Notes: generated by a model from the letters alone, not told the origin. Shown: positions 37,530 through 50,393, numbered from the stretch's first letter. The stretch: DNA of 64,000 nt from Tubiluchus corallicola (GCA_030141605.1 JAQGDQ010000776.1:33670-97669); one strand, 5' to 3'. Translations and numbers: made by a program.

Positions 37530-37975
37530 TTTATTTAACTAGCAAAGGCGTCGCAAAAAATTGCATAAAATCAACTATGCACGAACATTCTACCTAGTGC
37601 TCGTTTATTTAACAAGCCAGTAGCAGTTTTTACTGAATTAAAGTTATAGACAGAGTATAATGGATGACGTCACAACAATGGCTTTGCCTCACCAGTTTTC
37701 AAAGCGAAAATCTCCGGAAACGGAATCTCCAATCAACTCGTCACAGCTCCTCACAGTGGAGATTTCCTAAAATGCTGCTCACAACATCGTATAGCCCTGT
37801 TCTTCCTCTTTCTAAAGAGCTATATATCTCCTTCCGAGAGTCACACCAAGCGCCGCTAGAACGGTGTTTTCTACAGGCTGTTTGGCCAAATTTCGAAAAA
37901 ATCGGGAGTTGAGTTACGGGAAAACGCCCATTACAGGATGTCGTGGTCATCCCGCGGATTCTAAACATACCACTT
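37530..37975 (-). mobile_element. Long-TIR DNA element, reverse-orientation copy
   Basis: Begins CTAGCAAAGGCGTCGCAAAAAA and contains ATAATGGATGACGTCA and GCTATATATCTCCTTCCGAG, the reverse of the right half of the 50394-51366 element. More diverged than the other copies. Confidence 0.8.
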
Positions 37976-38529
37976 AAATTAATATAAACGATAAATATAT
38001 CATACCCACTTCATAGCAAAAATGGATGCACATTGTAGCTGTCATTGGTGTCAGTTTCATTACAGTACAATTCGGAAATTCCTGGACGAGTTTGAAGCAG
38101 CCGGATTGAAATCGCCCTCCTGGTACAAACACTTGCACAAAAAATAATTATTTATTATGCGTCATCAAAACTATTATTTAAAATGTCAATATTTATAACT
38201 TCCTTCTAATTCTTTTTCTTGTACGTAGCTCGTTCAACTTCACTATCAAAATATGGTCGTCTTAACACCTTCTGGACAGCACCACTTAAAATTCGTCTTA
38301 TAAGACCTGGAACTTTCCTGTTGTTGTATGAGCAGAAACAATAGTAAATGATTACAAATTTGGTACTGTTCTATTGTGCAGAACTTTGGCTATCCAATCT
38401 TGCTATTTGTTTAAACATTTATAAGTGATTTAATTGGATGAAATTGTGAAAAATACGTCCTTTTCAGGCCCCACAATGTAGCCCATCGAGTAGCTTAGTC
38501 TGGTGTACACTTGCATGATCGTGTGACTT

Positions 38530-38770
38530 ACATTGTCTGCCGCATCAGTTCGGTAACTTCGGTTGTTTTACATGGACTTTGCTTAATTATGCTTTAGTCT
38601 GTGCGTAGAGTAATTAACTAGCAGGATCTTGCTTGAGAACAAGGTAAAACAAAGCCGTCTGCCGCATCAGTTCAGTGACTTAAGTTGTTTTATGTGGACT
38701 TTACTTAATTATGCATTAGTCTGTGCATAGACTTATTTACTAGCAGTATCTTCAGAGAACAAGAAAAAAT
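38530..38770. repeat. Tandem duplication of about 120 bp
   Basis: CTGCCGCATCAGTTC with following text occurs at 38537 and 38660. It is part of a dispersed repeat of about 390 bp also seen at 43470-43860, 54510-54900, 61730-62120 and, reversed and interrupted, 47290-49010. Confidence 0.75.
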
Positions 38771-39065
38771 AAATTAGGCAAGGTTCTCGCTAGTTGTTAA
38801 AACTGTTAGTGTTAAAATAGCTGGGCTGCGAGGCATTGTCAAGTGTACACAAATGCGTTTTCCGATACACTTAACCTCTGACCTTTCACGATCATCATCA
38901 ATCTCTATAACTGTGAAAATGCTTATTTTTGTTTTTCAGAACACAACTAAAACGTCCGGTCAACGAATGTATCAACTCTAGACAGTGTATTATACAGAAG
39001 ATGCTTGATTCGAATCAATTGATCTCACAAAATTTGCTTTAGCAAAAAATCAGCTTAATGTCAGT

Positions 39066-40454
39066 TCATAAGACACTGGGCTGACGCACAAAATCAGTAT
39101 TTAAAGATGAGAAACGCTCTACGTTTGCATCAGAAATATCTTCTCCTGAAATGTATTTCACAACGTTTACGGGAATCTCTTCAGTGACTTGATCATATAA
39201 TGGAAGCTCGGGAATAGGAGTAGCATCTTCCGTGAAAAGATGATTACGGATCAGATGCTCCACGATCCCAGCACCTACTGCATCACCCCAAACATTCACG
39301 ACAGTGCAAAGTCTGTCCCTGAAATATAATTCCTCATTTCAGATTTACTGGACTTTTAACCATGATAAAGTTAGTGATAACAACGATCATGATAATAATA
39401 ATGATGATAAAAACAACAATGACAACAACATCTGAAGAACTCAGCGTTTTTCACAATAGAATTAAAAGCGGTAAAAAACATACAACCAATCATAATGAAG
39501 AAATGGCAGCTGCAATCATACCAATTACATCAGTATATGATCATACCAATCATACCAACTACTTTACTATGCTAGCCTTTATAGCAGAACGTTTCGTAGC
39601 TATTACTATAAGTTCCTACTATAAAAACTAACAATAACTCGATAGATTAGTGGAACGCTTTATTCCATGCTCTAAAATTGTAAGAATAAAATAATATATA
39701 CTTGGCAACGATAAAGATTTATTGAAATTGCTAAGACTTTTTCATATCTTGACGTACAAAATTAAAGTAGCAAAACGTTTTTATGCTAATCTTGTAGGCC
39801 TAATCGCATTATGAAATAAGAAAAAATAATAATAAATAGATAAATAACTTCTAAAACTTTCCTAGCAGGTTCTCACATACTTACACAAGCCAATCTATAG
39901 AGAAGATCAAAGATATGTCTGTCACAGGCAGCTCCACTGCTACAAGAACCATGTACATGGTAACTAAGCCCGCTTCTGGTATACCGGATGTACCGATGCT
40001 AGCAGCTGTTGCTGTTATGCTGAAACATGATTACGCTGAAACGTTTATTGTTTAAATAAAAACAAACAGTACAATAAAGTATATGTCTGTATAATTCTGA
40101 GATACCTTGGTATTTTAAGTAGAATAGATAGATAGATGGATGGATGGATGGATGGATGGATGGATGGATGGATGGATGGATGGATGGATGGATGGATGGA
40201 TGGATGGATGGATGGATGGACGGACGGACGGACGGACGGACGGACGGACGGACGGACAGATGGACGGATGGATAGATAGATAGACAGACAGATAGATAGA
40301 AAGATAGATAGATAAATAGACTGACAGATAGACAGACAAGCACACAGATAGAAAGAGAGAGAAAGAGCAAGAGAAAGAGACAGACAAAGAGAAAAGGACA
40401 GAGAGAATGAGAGACACAGAGACAGAGCCGAATAGAGGTAGGAGAGAGGGAAAG

Positions 40455-40524
<70 letters not shown>

Positions 40525-43500
40525 GTATTACCCTAAAGCAATTATCCTTTCAGCATCCAGTTCCACTCCATTAACTTGTGCAATGAATATTACTGCCACA
40601 GTTTCGTACAGAGCAGCACCGTCCATGTTTATAGTAGCTCCTATAGGTGATACAAATCTTGCTACCCTTGTATCAATGTTGCACTTTTCTTCTAGGTTTG
40701 ATATCGTTATAGGCAGAGTAGCTGAGCTATACAAAAAGTTACAACAGTTCAGAAAATTACTGAATGTGAAAAAGCCAAAAGCGTTGTTAGTAGATCTATT
40801 CAGAATTGGGTGGATATCACTTTCTTAATTATCTGCATCAGCAAATCTGCGATTTTTGTGAAATTTGAAAATCAGCACGAGCGACAACATCTGCGACAAT
40901 GTTGATAAAAACCTGACTTGCCATGTACAGCCTGACGTCTTTCTCATCTATTGCGAGACTGAGCGAGAATGACGTGCAAGGTACAGAAAGCGTCTTTGGT
41001 TACCGATGTTTGCTTGCCGATTTCTTGTGACCTTGTGTCTGTACGTGATTTTTCTTGCGCAACGAAAAATGGTGGTTCCTCAAATTTAATGCCGCTGACA
41101 ACGAAGTCAAAAGAAGCAAGTTTTACTGTAAGTTCATAATCAAATAAATTGAACATTCGTAATGAGAGTAGGACTTTACGATGTAAAAACTCTGATGTTA
41201 AAAACTTATATGAAGCTTATATTATATGAATATAATAAAACTTATATTAATCAGCAATAAATCACCAGTCAATCTCTGCCACAGAATTTTGTTCGTAAAT
41301 CCACCATGACAACTCACACAATACTGCCGGATGCTATACCACAGTAATACATCATTATAACACTTATCACACATTAACCCGTAATGACCAAGAAGAAGTC
41401 TCTATGTCTGTACGAGCTGTTATACCTTAGACGTACGAAAAACAACATTAACTCTATGGTTTAAAGCATTACCTTGAAGCAGTACCAAGTGCTGTGAGTA
41501 AAGCCTGCGTCATTCCTAGGAGATGCTGATATGGATTTTTTCGTGTAAATATAAAATACAAAGTTGGCAGTAGTACAAATGCGTGAATCCCTAGACCAAA
41601 TGCACATGTAAGCAAGTACATGCCAATACGACCAAATATCCTGTGATGGTCGTCCCTTTCAACAATTTCGTCAGCTATCAAAGAGCAGATTCCAATTGGA
41701 GAGAACCTAAATAAATGTCAAAATAGGAATGCACTGATGCACTGATGCAGAGGTTTAACCAAAAATTTCATTAACTATAAATTAATAACATCTGCCTTTC
41801 AGCTTTCAGCAAAGTAAAAAAAATGTCATTAAAATAAAATGCGCGTCGTTAGGTGGAAAAAAAATGTGTCAAATGTTCGGCGTCATTAAACTGAAAAGTC
41901 GCTAAATGGGGAGTCGTTTAGCAAGTACATACTGTACATCATATTAAATAAACCACTGGTCTGAAAAAAAGAAAGTTCAATATACGTAGAAAAAATGTCA
42001 TATCAAGAGAGGCTTAGAAAATGCTCACTTACAAACTTAGAATGGAGTAGATATAGAGGAGACTTGATGTAAACGTTTTGGGGGTGCAGAATAGATAAAA
42101 TCGATTTATATTGTTTTCAATGCACCTGTGGATGCATTATTCTTTTCCTGCAGATATTTCTTATTAGTTTTTTCTACGGGTTATTCTGCAGGCTGATCTG
42201 CAATGTGGAAAACGCATCCGCATCTGCAAGTTACATAAACACCATTTAACACAGCATAAAAGAATAAAAAATGTTTACCCTGATTAATGAAAGCAGAACC
42301 AGGGAGCATTCTCATTCCAAAATCTGTAAACGTAGAGCCAGATTGGACTGCAGAAAAAATTTTCACGGAATGCCTAACTTCACAAGCAGGAACAATGTTG
42401 CACAAAGCCTTTGATATGGTAACGGCCAGTGACCATGTTAGTTAGTTTATGCTTGCCAGTGGGAAGTTAGTTGTTTCTATGACATTGCAAAAAACACTAG
42501 TACAAAAATGTGGAATTCAAGGATGGTTTTTAAACAATACTCTTCCTGAAGGTTTATTCGAACAACATTTCTACCGATTTAGCAACTATTTCATCTTGTG
42601 ATATTTTTAATGCAAACGCCAGATGATGAAATCAGAAAGGAATGCTTTTATTAAACAAACAAAACGTTTCGTGAGATGCTCCTCACGTTGTCAATTGTAA
42701 ACAGATGTAAGTCAAAATCTTCAACAATTGGTACGATCATGTACTTAAGTAATAAGGAAAAAACCATTAGCTGTGATGTGATTGCAGCTACGATCAACGA
42801 CCAGCCCAGGAGGAAGAGGATATTCTACAAAAGTAGTTTGTAGCTATAGCTTGTAGCTATAGCCCTCCATCTTGCTCTTATAGCAACAAATTACTTTCAT
42901 AAAATGTTCCTCTCCCTTCAGTATATGATCGTACCAACTATTGAAGACTTTGACTTACAGTTGTTTAAAATTGACAATGCGCAGAACACCCCTCTAAATG
43001 TTTTGTTTGCTTAATGAAAGTATTCAATTTTATCAGTGATGCCGTCTTTTATAACAGAAACTCTTTCTGTCTTTTGTAATAAAAGTACTCCAATAAAGAA
43101 AATTGATACTATAATCAACATCACAACTGTCCACTTTAGATACCACAAAAGTGTGACATTCTAACGCAGAAGCCATTGCGAATCTTTTAAAACTTCACAC
43201 ATGTATAACTCAAGCCAACACTTACCACATGCAAATGTGAACAAGTTTGACAACAGCCAGGTTGAATGCACCGCAGAAATGTCGGAGAGGCAATCCGCTT
43301 ATTCCAAGCATGCCGGTCGTGATCCCAAAACATATGCTGTAAATGGCGATGCCCAAAACGTTTACTCCAGGGTCTGTTTCAGTGTGAAAATCCCAAGTGT
43401 AATGATCGTCAGGGTTGCCACCTATGTAATAAGTCATTTAATGATCCCATAGTTATTGGCAATAAGCCTTTTTAGAGTTTCGTTGTACGCACATGCAGTT

Positions 43501-44785
43501 GCTGTAGGTCAAAGGTTACGTGTACTACAGCATCGCCTCTTAACTACAACCGTCATTTGATGTGTGTGTAAAAAGCTGTCTGCCGAACCAGTTCAGTAAC
43601 TTCAACTGTTTTACGCTTTCTTTACTTCATTATGCATTAATCTCTGCATAAAGTAATTTACTGGCATTATCTGACTTTGGAACAACAAAAAGATTAACTT
43701 GGTGAGGTTCTTGCTAGCTGTTAAAAGTGTTACTAATACAATAGCTTGGGCTGCGAGGTGTTGTCAAGCGTAAACAAACGCATTGTCTGTTACACTTAAC
43801 CTTTAACCTTTTAATGATCATCATCATTTGCTGGAACTGTGAAAAGACTTATTGTGTCATGGATATAATTGAATTCGCAATTCAAGTACTTAGTTAACTT
43901 AGTTAAGCTAGCCTGGTCTCAAAGTTATACACAATACGAATTTTTACCTGTGTATCTCAGAACCTTTCCTGTGGTATTTGCAAGCTCACCTTCAAATGTC
44001 GTTTCTTTTAGCTTTGGCTTGGTGATTTTTGTATACTCCTGTGTGTACAAGATACAAGAAATACTAGGTTACTCCATCTTTTGTCACTCACAGCCATTTT
44101 AGTTGTCTGTGATAATAACGATAATTATAATAATGTCGGCAATAATACACATTACATGACGTTATTCACGTCTGAATATACCTAAAGGGACAAACACACA
44201 ATCCTCCAATCTAGGCAACAACTGTGACATTCAAAACCAGACTAGACTTTGATAAGAAAATTCAGATGATGTTGTTCATGCTGTTTAAGAGTTACTGCTG
44301 CAACGTTTACTGTATGCCTCTATGGACAAATTACAGTGATGGTGTGATAAATAGACTGTGTATTCCATTATAACAAAACTGTTTTGCTTAAAGCGGGCCT
44401 ACGATTGTAGTGCTTCTGGCATGTGTGTAAACCTATCGCTACCACATTTTAGTGATATTCGCAGAAGATCATGTTATAGCGTTCGATCGAAATAGGTTAC
44501 TTCTGTACACTGACAATAGTATTATAATTGCTATCATTAACTCACTTGTCAAATCTTGCTCTTTTGTGATAAGGAATGAATTATTACATAATTACCCTCT
44601 AAAATTTCTTAAGCTTTTCTTTTACCAACCCTGTATATATATTTACTCTTGTAATTTTTACTTCATTTTAGTATTGTCATTGTATTTTATATGGTCTTAG
44701 CTGCCGAAATAAAAATTTGAATTGAATTTAATTGTACATGCACGATAATATTGACAACATTACTATTATCGTGTGTGTGTGGTGT

Positions 44786-44876
<91 letters not shown>

Positions 44877-45511
44877 CTGTGCTCGTCTGTAGTTAAACTG
44901 GCAAGGCATTAGACCTTAAAAATAACTAAATAAATAAAAGTACTATTGGTATTTAGAAATTATAAGTTTACTTTTTCTACACAAGCAGCAACAAGGTTTT
45001 CAGGAAACATGCTTCTTATCAAATCAAGGAAAGCGTCAATAGCGGTCGATGGTCTAGCTTCCTTTTTTGCAATGTCAGTATCCGTTTCTTTGTGGTATCC
45101 TGGCCTGATTGCATACGACACAGCAATGCCAAGTAACACAGCCATCATAGTGGTAGATAGCAAGTATACTAAAAACGTCCATCCCATGCGTCCAGAGAGT
45201 TTAACATCTAAAGCAGCTAGGCAAGATATTAAGCTAGATACCATCAGTGGCAGCATCAGCGCTTTGAGCATGCGCAGAAAAATCTCGCCTGGAAAGCTGA
45301 GGTACATCAACTGCCTTCTTGTTAAACCTTTTCCACGCAAACCATCTCCAAGAGCAATGCCAAACACGACTGAAAACACTATTAGTGTCAGTAAAATATT
45401 TTCACGTACTGAAAAAAATTGCAGCAGCTTCTGCCTTACAAAATATCCTCTTGTTCGACTTTGTGGCAAACTTTCAGCATTTGTATTCGTCAGTTTAGTT
45501 AATTGATGCAT
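39066..45511 (-). CDS. SLC1 family neutral amino-acid transporter (ASCT-like), copy A, 7 exons
   Basis: Sodium-coupled plasma-membrane transporter. Exons in transcript order: 44972-45511, 43948-44038, 43226-43421, 41473-41706, 40532-40726, 39885-40019, 39066-39318. All are GT-AG, all phases fit, total 1644 nt, 547 aa, a normal SLC1 length. Exon 1 holds TM1-3 ([20 protein letters not shown]); exons 2-3 a short glycosylatable loop (ANTTGK) and [16 protein letters not shown]; exon 4 SPIGI and [13 protein letters not shown]; the HP1 serine motif GTASSSATLP spans exons 4-5; exon 5 has [13 protein letters not shown]; exon 6 GIPEAG; exon 7 [13 protein letters not shown]. Glutamate transporters have NMDGT and an Arg where this has NMDGA and Cys; ASCT1/2 also have Ala and a small residue (Thr or Cys), so neutral substrates (Ala/Ser/Cys type) are inferred. 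No disabling change is seen. Confidence 0.9.
40125..40300. repeat. (GGAT)n/(GGAC)n tetranucleotide array in intron 5
   Basis: Longer here than at the matching place in the second copy (58494-58620), so it varies in length. GATA/GACA-rich text continues to 40340. Confidence 0.95.
40460..40520. repeat. (GA)n microsatellite next to exon 5 donor
   Basis: An uninterrupted GA run ending 12 bases before the donor of exon 5 (40532, minus strand). On the transcript it is a CT-rich tract in the first bases of the intron. Confidence 0.95.
42650..43014. mobile_element. MITE in transporter intron 3, copy A
   Basis: Terminal inverted repeats of about 100 bp: TTAAACAAACAAAACGTTT at the left, and AATGTTTTGTTTGCTTAAT at the right. 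Inner arm text (GTAAGTCAAAATCTTCAA, GGTACGATCAT) is mirrored at 42918-42980. No coding. The same insertion is in the other gene copy. Confidence 0.8.
44772..44874. repeat. (GT)n microsatellite in transporter intron 1
   Basis: About 100 bp of GT with one CATG interruption. The same tract, almost the same length, is at 63034-63137. Confidence 0.95.
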
Positions 45512-45741
45512 TTCAACTCATTTTCAGACGACTAATCACATTTGAGTCAAGTGTAAATCACGTATTCAAAAGTAATTAAAACGTTCCAGTTCACATTTAC
45601 TGACACACAATATAAGTAGATACAGTACATACACGTACACAATAGAATTGTATGACTTGACTTTGCATTCTTTATTAGCTCTGTAGGTTTTTAGACCCAA
45701 TAATTCCGTGTTTCCATTTCAGAGTTTCTATTTCACAGTAA

Positions 45742-45743
45742 NN
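45742..45743. other. NN ambiguity at the end of duplicated block
   Basis: The only undetermined bases in the window. Identity with the second block runs up to this point (the window ends at the matching base). It may mark a join made during assembly. Confidence 0.9.
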
Positions 45744-45984
45744 ATAGAACCCATTGTTTAGGCGAAGTGCCTATTATGACAAATTTAAAAAAACTTTTTT
45801 CTGTAACCTATAGTTTTACTTGCTTAAATGGACAATACAAAGCTAATTTACAACACGTTCAGACTTGCGACCGTTCTTGCCAAGTAAACTCGCCAAGTAA
45901 CTCTCAAAGTAACTCGCAAGCATGTTCAGACAAGAAAACAGCACTTTCTGCGTGTTACTCTGCGACAGTAAGCGCGAGAATTGA

Positions 45985-46023
45985 CACTCTCTTCTCTCCT
46001 CCCTGCGGGAAGAGTAGAGAGTG
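45985..46023. repeat. Imperfect palindrome within a repeated-motif region
   Basis: CACTCTCTTCTCT pairs with AGAGTAGAGAGTG (one mismatch) around CCTGCGGGA. Nearby (45850-46110) AACTCGC and AGTAACTC recur several times, which suggests a decayed transposon end. No gene is seen from 45744 to 46882. Confidence 0.5.
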
Positions 46024-47504
46024 ACTCGCCAAAGCGTTCACACTAGACAGTCTTTCTACCAGAGAGTTTGAAAATTCTTACCGACAGCAACTCGCAAAGC
46101 AGTCCACAGTTGCGATTTTACTGTCAGAGAAGGAGTCTGAACCTGCCGTTAGAATTAAATATAGTAATGGAACAGATTGAAAGAAGAACGCCATATTGTT
46201 CTAAATGTTATGATATCTATCAACGTTCCCTTTAAAGGTTTATATAGCATCTTGGCCTATACCACTTTTTTGGCTTAAACAAGAAAAGGCCTAATTAAAG
46301 CAAGTCTCAAAAAATTTTAGCTAAAGAATTATAACGGTTAGAGGCAATCTTAAGCGTTTATCATACTCACGTTAAAAGAATTTCCTGTTTGCTTTCATTT
46401 TAAATACTCCCGCGAGACTGTCACAGCGGCGCCATATTAGATGGCGTCACATAACCACAACACAAGTCTTTGTAGTACACGTGCTCAGAACTCACTGCGA
46501 CTGTGTTTGAGTGACGTCATGAACGTGATCAGTCACATGCTGGCTTTTCAATTGACGGACTAAATGAAACATGTCTGCGCCAACATTTACTGCAGGGGTT
46601 GAAATATTTTACAAAAATTGGAGTAAATGTGAAAATGTGAGTACCTTATTCGCTCAACGTTATACTTAGGTGATATAATTTATTATTACGAATTTTCTGA
46701 GGCTTACTTTGGTTGACCATTTTCTTGTCTTTCAATATACTCCATAAGTGCTAAAATTTAATATTGGTACCTTTCTACCACATTAATTCTTATTTGATAG
46801 CCATAGGTTACAGAAAAAATGAACGATGAACTATGAACTCAGTGAACTTGATGAACAGCTAGCTTTCATTGTTATTGCCAGCTTAGAAAAAACTACGTTG
46901 TCGCACAATATCAATATTCAACGGTGAATAACGGTCAAGTCTGGCCTCGGCTATGTCTTCCCCTGACACGTATTTCACAACCTCACTAGGAAGTTCCAAG
47001 GTGACTTTCTGGAACACTTGGGGCTCGCCTTCTGTGGCAAGTTCATCATGGATGAAGTGGTGCACAACTCCTGCACCAATTGCATCACCCCAAACGTTCA
47101 CAACGGTGCAAAGTCTGTCCCTAAAATGTAAGACTAATGAGCTCCTTATTTCGTACTGGACTATCTATGGTACTAGACTGCACATATGATGATGATGACG
47201 ATGAAAATAATGATTATGATAATAGTTTATGACAATGACACCAATCATATAGATGATAAAGAAGCATACAAACAAAATGTTCATGAACTAGACGAAACAC
47301 CAATAAAAATAATAAGCTTTTTCACAGTTTCAGCGATTGGTGGTGATCGTGAAAAGGTCAAAGGTTAAGTGAGCCGGACAACGCATGTATGTACACTTGG
47401 TAACGCCTTACCGTCCAAGCTACTGTAATAGCAATCGTTTTAACAGCTAGCTAGAACCTTTCTTAGTTCATTTTTTCTTGTTCCCAAGCAAGATCCTGCT
47501 AATA

Positions 47505-48796
47505 TAGGTTTTACACATCAAATGTAGACGCAGGAATGTTCAAATGTGACTTTGGTAAGTCAAATGTAGACACAGGAATTTCGAATGTGTTTTGTTAACT
47601 CAGATGTGACTTAGGTAAGTCAAATGTAGACATAGGAATTTTGAATGTGTTTTGGTAACTCAAATGTGACTTAGGTAAGTCAAATGTAGATGCGGTACTT
47701 CGAATAAATCGGTAATTAACTGATTTAAGTGCAAATTACAAAAAGATAAAACCAAATTAAAATTATATTTTATGGTCATGGTGCTGTCGGCAGCATCAAT
47801 TTTCATTATGTTTATTTAATTTGCAACTATTTGTATGGACGTTAATACATTTTTTAATTTAAAAGTGTTGTACATAAATAAGTTAACAACTATACAATTA
47901 TTAATATATACACCAATTCTACATTTTATCAACGTTTTACAAAAACATTTTTTTGAATAATTAACCAAATTATTCTGAATAATTTCTATCCACTACAGCA
48001 TCTTCTAACACCTTCATTACAATCAGGTGCCTTTTTAGCACATTAGCTAACTCTCAGGCATATCTCGGCACATAGACGCAATGACTTGCTCTAGCGTAAA
48101 TTCTGGATAAGATTAACCGCATAGTCTCCCATTTCTTCATCGACGAGCTTTCTTCTGAAGCCGCCACGTGGTTTGACAATTCTATCCTCCAGTGCTCTCT
48201 TAATAATAGCCCACGCAGTTGATTTTTTCATACTAAGTTGTCATGCAAGATGTAAGTAATCATCACCTCCATCATAACTTTAAAAAATGCGTTGTTTATC
48301 CTCAAACGAAATTCTTTGATAAACCATAATGTTGGCAGAAAAGAATAAATCGGTTCCTACTTCCCAGTGAACAGTGAATCACTAATTAGTTTTTTAAGTA
48401 ATGCATTAGCATTGCATTAATGAATTAGTTTCTCTCAAGAAACATTGTTTATTTTAAAAATGTATTGTTTTCTCTAACAGTTCCAATGGCATGTAAAGTT
48501 TGCAGAATATTAGTGAGGCTATAACGTTGCTATTTTAACTTAAGAGCAACTACTAAATTGAAATTAAAGAAGATTAAATTTAACAACATTAAACTGTCCA
48601 CATTTGAGATACCAATGTCACATTTGACCTGACATGTGTCTGCATTTGACTTACCGAAAAACACTTAAGATTTCTTGAAAACCATTATTAACACATTTGA
48701 ACTATATAAGTCTACATTTGAGTTACCAAGACATAATTGAATTACCTAAATCTACCTCTGAGTTAACGCAGGTCTAGATTTGACAGGTAAAACCTA
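47505..48796. mobile_element. Tc1/mariner-like DNA transposon, decayed
   Basis: Terminal inverted repeats TAGGTTTTAC... and ...GTAAAACCTA, about 30 bp (imperfect), flanked by TA on both sides (47503-47504, 48797-48798). Subterminal AAATGTAGAC and TAAGTCAAATGT motifs recur in both arms. It interrupts a dispersed host repeat whose uninterrupted version (…TAGTAAATCAC… in reverse, near 54701) shows the empty TA site. It sits in the intron of the transporter remnant. Confidence 0.8.
48080..48327 (-). pseudogene. Transposase N-terminal relic
   Basis: From ATG at 48325-48327: MVYQRISFEDKQRIF, then after a stop SYDGGDDYLHLA, SMKKSTAWAIIKRALED and KPRGGFRRKLVDEEM. This is a helix-turn-helix DNA-binding start followed by a linker, as in IS630/Tc1-type transposases. 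In-frame stops break it and the catalytic DDE part is missing, so it is a deletion derivative. Confidence 0.65.
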
Positions 48797-49639
48797 TAAA
48801 TCACCCCATGCACAGACTAGTGCATAATTAAGTAAAGACGACGCAAAACAACTGAAGTTACTGAACTGAATAGGGCTTTGCTTTACACATGTCACATGAC
48901 CGTTGTAGTTAAGACGCATTGCTGTGATAGCTTAACCTTTGACATACAGCAAATGTGCTTGTATACAACGAAACTGTGAAAAGGCTTATTGTGCTGAATA
49001 ATACAAAACAATACCGTCTTTCTGAGCACTGTTTTATGATAATTTGGCAACAACCAAAAGGAACAAAGTTTTATGAACGTTATTTATAAAGTAATGATAA
49101 TTCTGAGGGTAATAAGAACATAATTTTACATAAATATGATATTATGCAACAGAATCAAAATTTTGGGTACTTATACTAGCCAGTCGATAGAGAATATGAG
49201 AGATATGTCGGTCGCTGGCAATTCAATTGCTACAAGAACCATGTACATGGTAACTAAACTAGCTTCTGGTATACCTGACGTACTGATGCTAGCAGCTGTT
49301 GCTGCTATACTGAAAGAAAAATGCTAGATTCTTATTGTTTGTTGTTACTTCAACTTATTAGTTTAAACATAATTTATTTAGGATTGGATCAGACAGTTTG
49401 AACAACGTGATTTAGGATCCTCACCACAACAGGCTTTATACACTATTTACAAGAACATTTACAGTAAGAATAGACCATAACTACACAAGCTGACAAGTTT
49501 TACTGCAAGAATACATTAGACATTAGTAGAAAATGACGGTTAGAAAATATTAATGTACGATTATTATATCAGATAGAAACTACTGGAAGCGTTTAGTACG
49601 TAATATAAAGTCATGTATACATTGGAATATTTTACAGTT

Positions 49640-50393
49640 AGCAACATAGCTAAATTCATCTTTTCCGAATAATAACAACTTCCTAGGGCAGCTATATTAA
49701 GGTATTCGGGCAGAATTATTTCATTTAATTTTTCATTAACGAATCCATTAAAACCGTATCATCTGCAAAAAGGCGAATATCAGATTTGAATGTCTTCTGT
49801 AATATCATGAGCATACACTAAAAATAGAAGGGGACCTAAGATAGAACTTTGGGGGATGCCAGATAATGTGACTTCGCAGAAGATGTATTACCGTTTAGCA
49901 TTACTCTTTGTGTTCGGTTTCGTAGCCAAGACAAAAGTTGGCCACTTACTCCATACTGCTTTAATTTGGATATCAAGCCTACATGCCGCACCTTATCAAA
50001 AGCTTTACTGTTGTCCAGAAAAATGCTGCAGATTTCAGCACCGTCGTCTAAACTTGTATTTGAAACTGGCTGTTTGATGGTGCTATCATTTGATTTGAAC
50101 CGCGAGTTCTTTTCCGTCAAAAAGTTATTATCAATAGCAAAGTTGTTATACATCTGATTAAAGACAACGCGTTCTAGAATCTTGGACATACATGAAAGTA
50201 GCTCCACGGGTCTGTAGTTCGAAACAAGCTGTCTATCTCCGCCTTTGTGTATGGGACAGGCATTTGCAACTTTCTACAAGCTAGGGAAATGACCTGACTG
50301 TAATGAGAAGTTAAACAATCGGGTTAATGGGCTTGATAATGAATCTGCACAAAGTTCAAGTACTTTGTTGCTTATTCTATCAGGACCTACAGA
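49640..50393 (-). pseudogene. LINE reverse transcriptase relic
   Basis: The minus strand reads, in order, VGPDRISNKVLELCADS, HKGGDRQLVSNYRPVELLS, KILERVVFNQMYNNF, FLDNSKAFDKV, QRVMLNG, SILGPLLFLVYAHD-like text and the catalytic box LFADDTV (near 49770). This is the jockey/CR1 style of non-LTR RT, different from the LINE at 19 kb. Several frame changes and stops break it. Its upstream end is cut exactly where the long-TIR element begins (50394). Confidence 0.8.

Larger units (their letters stand above)
38655..45741. repeat. Segmental duplication block Y, copy 1 (contains full transporter gene)
   Basis: Matches 54620-64000 at about 98% by eye apart from repeat-length changes and small indels. 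Identity lasts up to the NN at 45742-45743. Confidence 0.9.
46883..49309 (-). pseudogene. SLC1 transporter remnant, exons 6-7 only (paralogue 2)
   Basis: Exon 6 (49175-49309) reads [17 protein letters not shown] and FSIDWL. Exon 7 (46883-47120) reads [17 protein letters not shown] and ends at a stop. Both match the full genes (135 bp exon 6; 238 against 253 bp exon 7), including the ASCT-type Cys. The donor of exon 6, GT in both full copies (CTTGT|GTAAGT), reads CTAGT|ATAAGT here, a G-to-A change that should stop normal splicing. Exons 1-5 are missing: a LINE relic and a long-TIR element occupy the place where exon 5 would lie. The sequence is diverged from both full copies, so this is an older duplicate. 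Confidence 0.8.

Noticed and set aside
42181-42405. 74-codon minus-strand open frame in intron 3
   Set aside because: It matches no transporter segment, since exons 3 and 4 already join in phase around it. Its presence in both copies reflects the duplication.
43011-43160. Minus-strand open frame with a hydrophobic segment ([15 protein letters not shown]), kept in both transporter copies
   Set aside because: There is no start codon at its head, a stop lies directly upstream, and using it as an alternative exon after exon 3 would create a stop. Conservation is explained by the recent duplication.
44946-45506. Plus-strand open frame of 186 codons opposite transporter exon 1 (also 63209-63769)
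   Set aside because: It is the antisense shadow of exon 1, whose minus-strand product is clearly an SLC1 N-terminus.
39066-45511. Annotation as a glutamate (EAAT) transporter
   Set aside because: Overall similarity would allow it, but NMDGA and the Cys in the last helix argue for neutral substrates, so ASCT-like was preferred.
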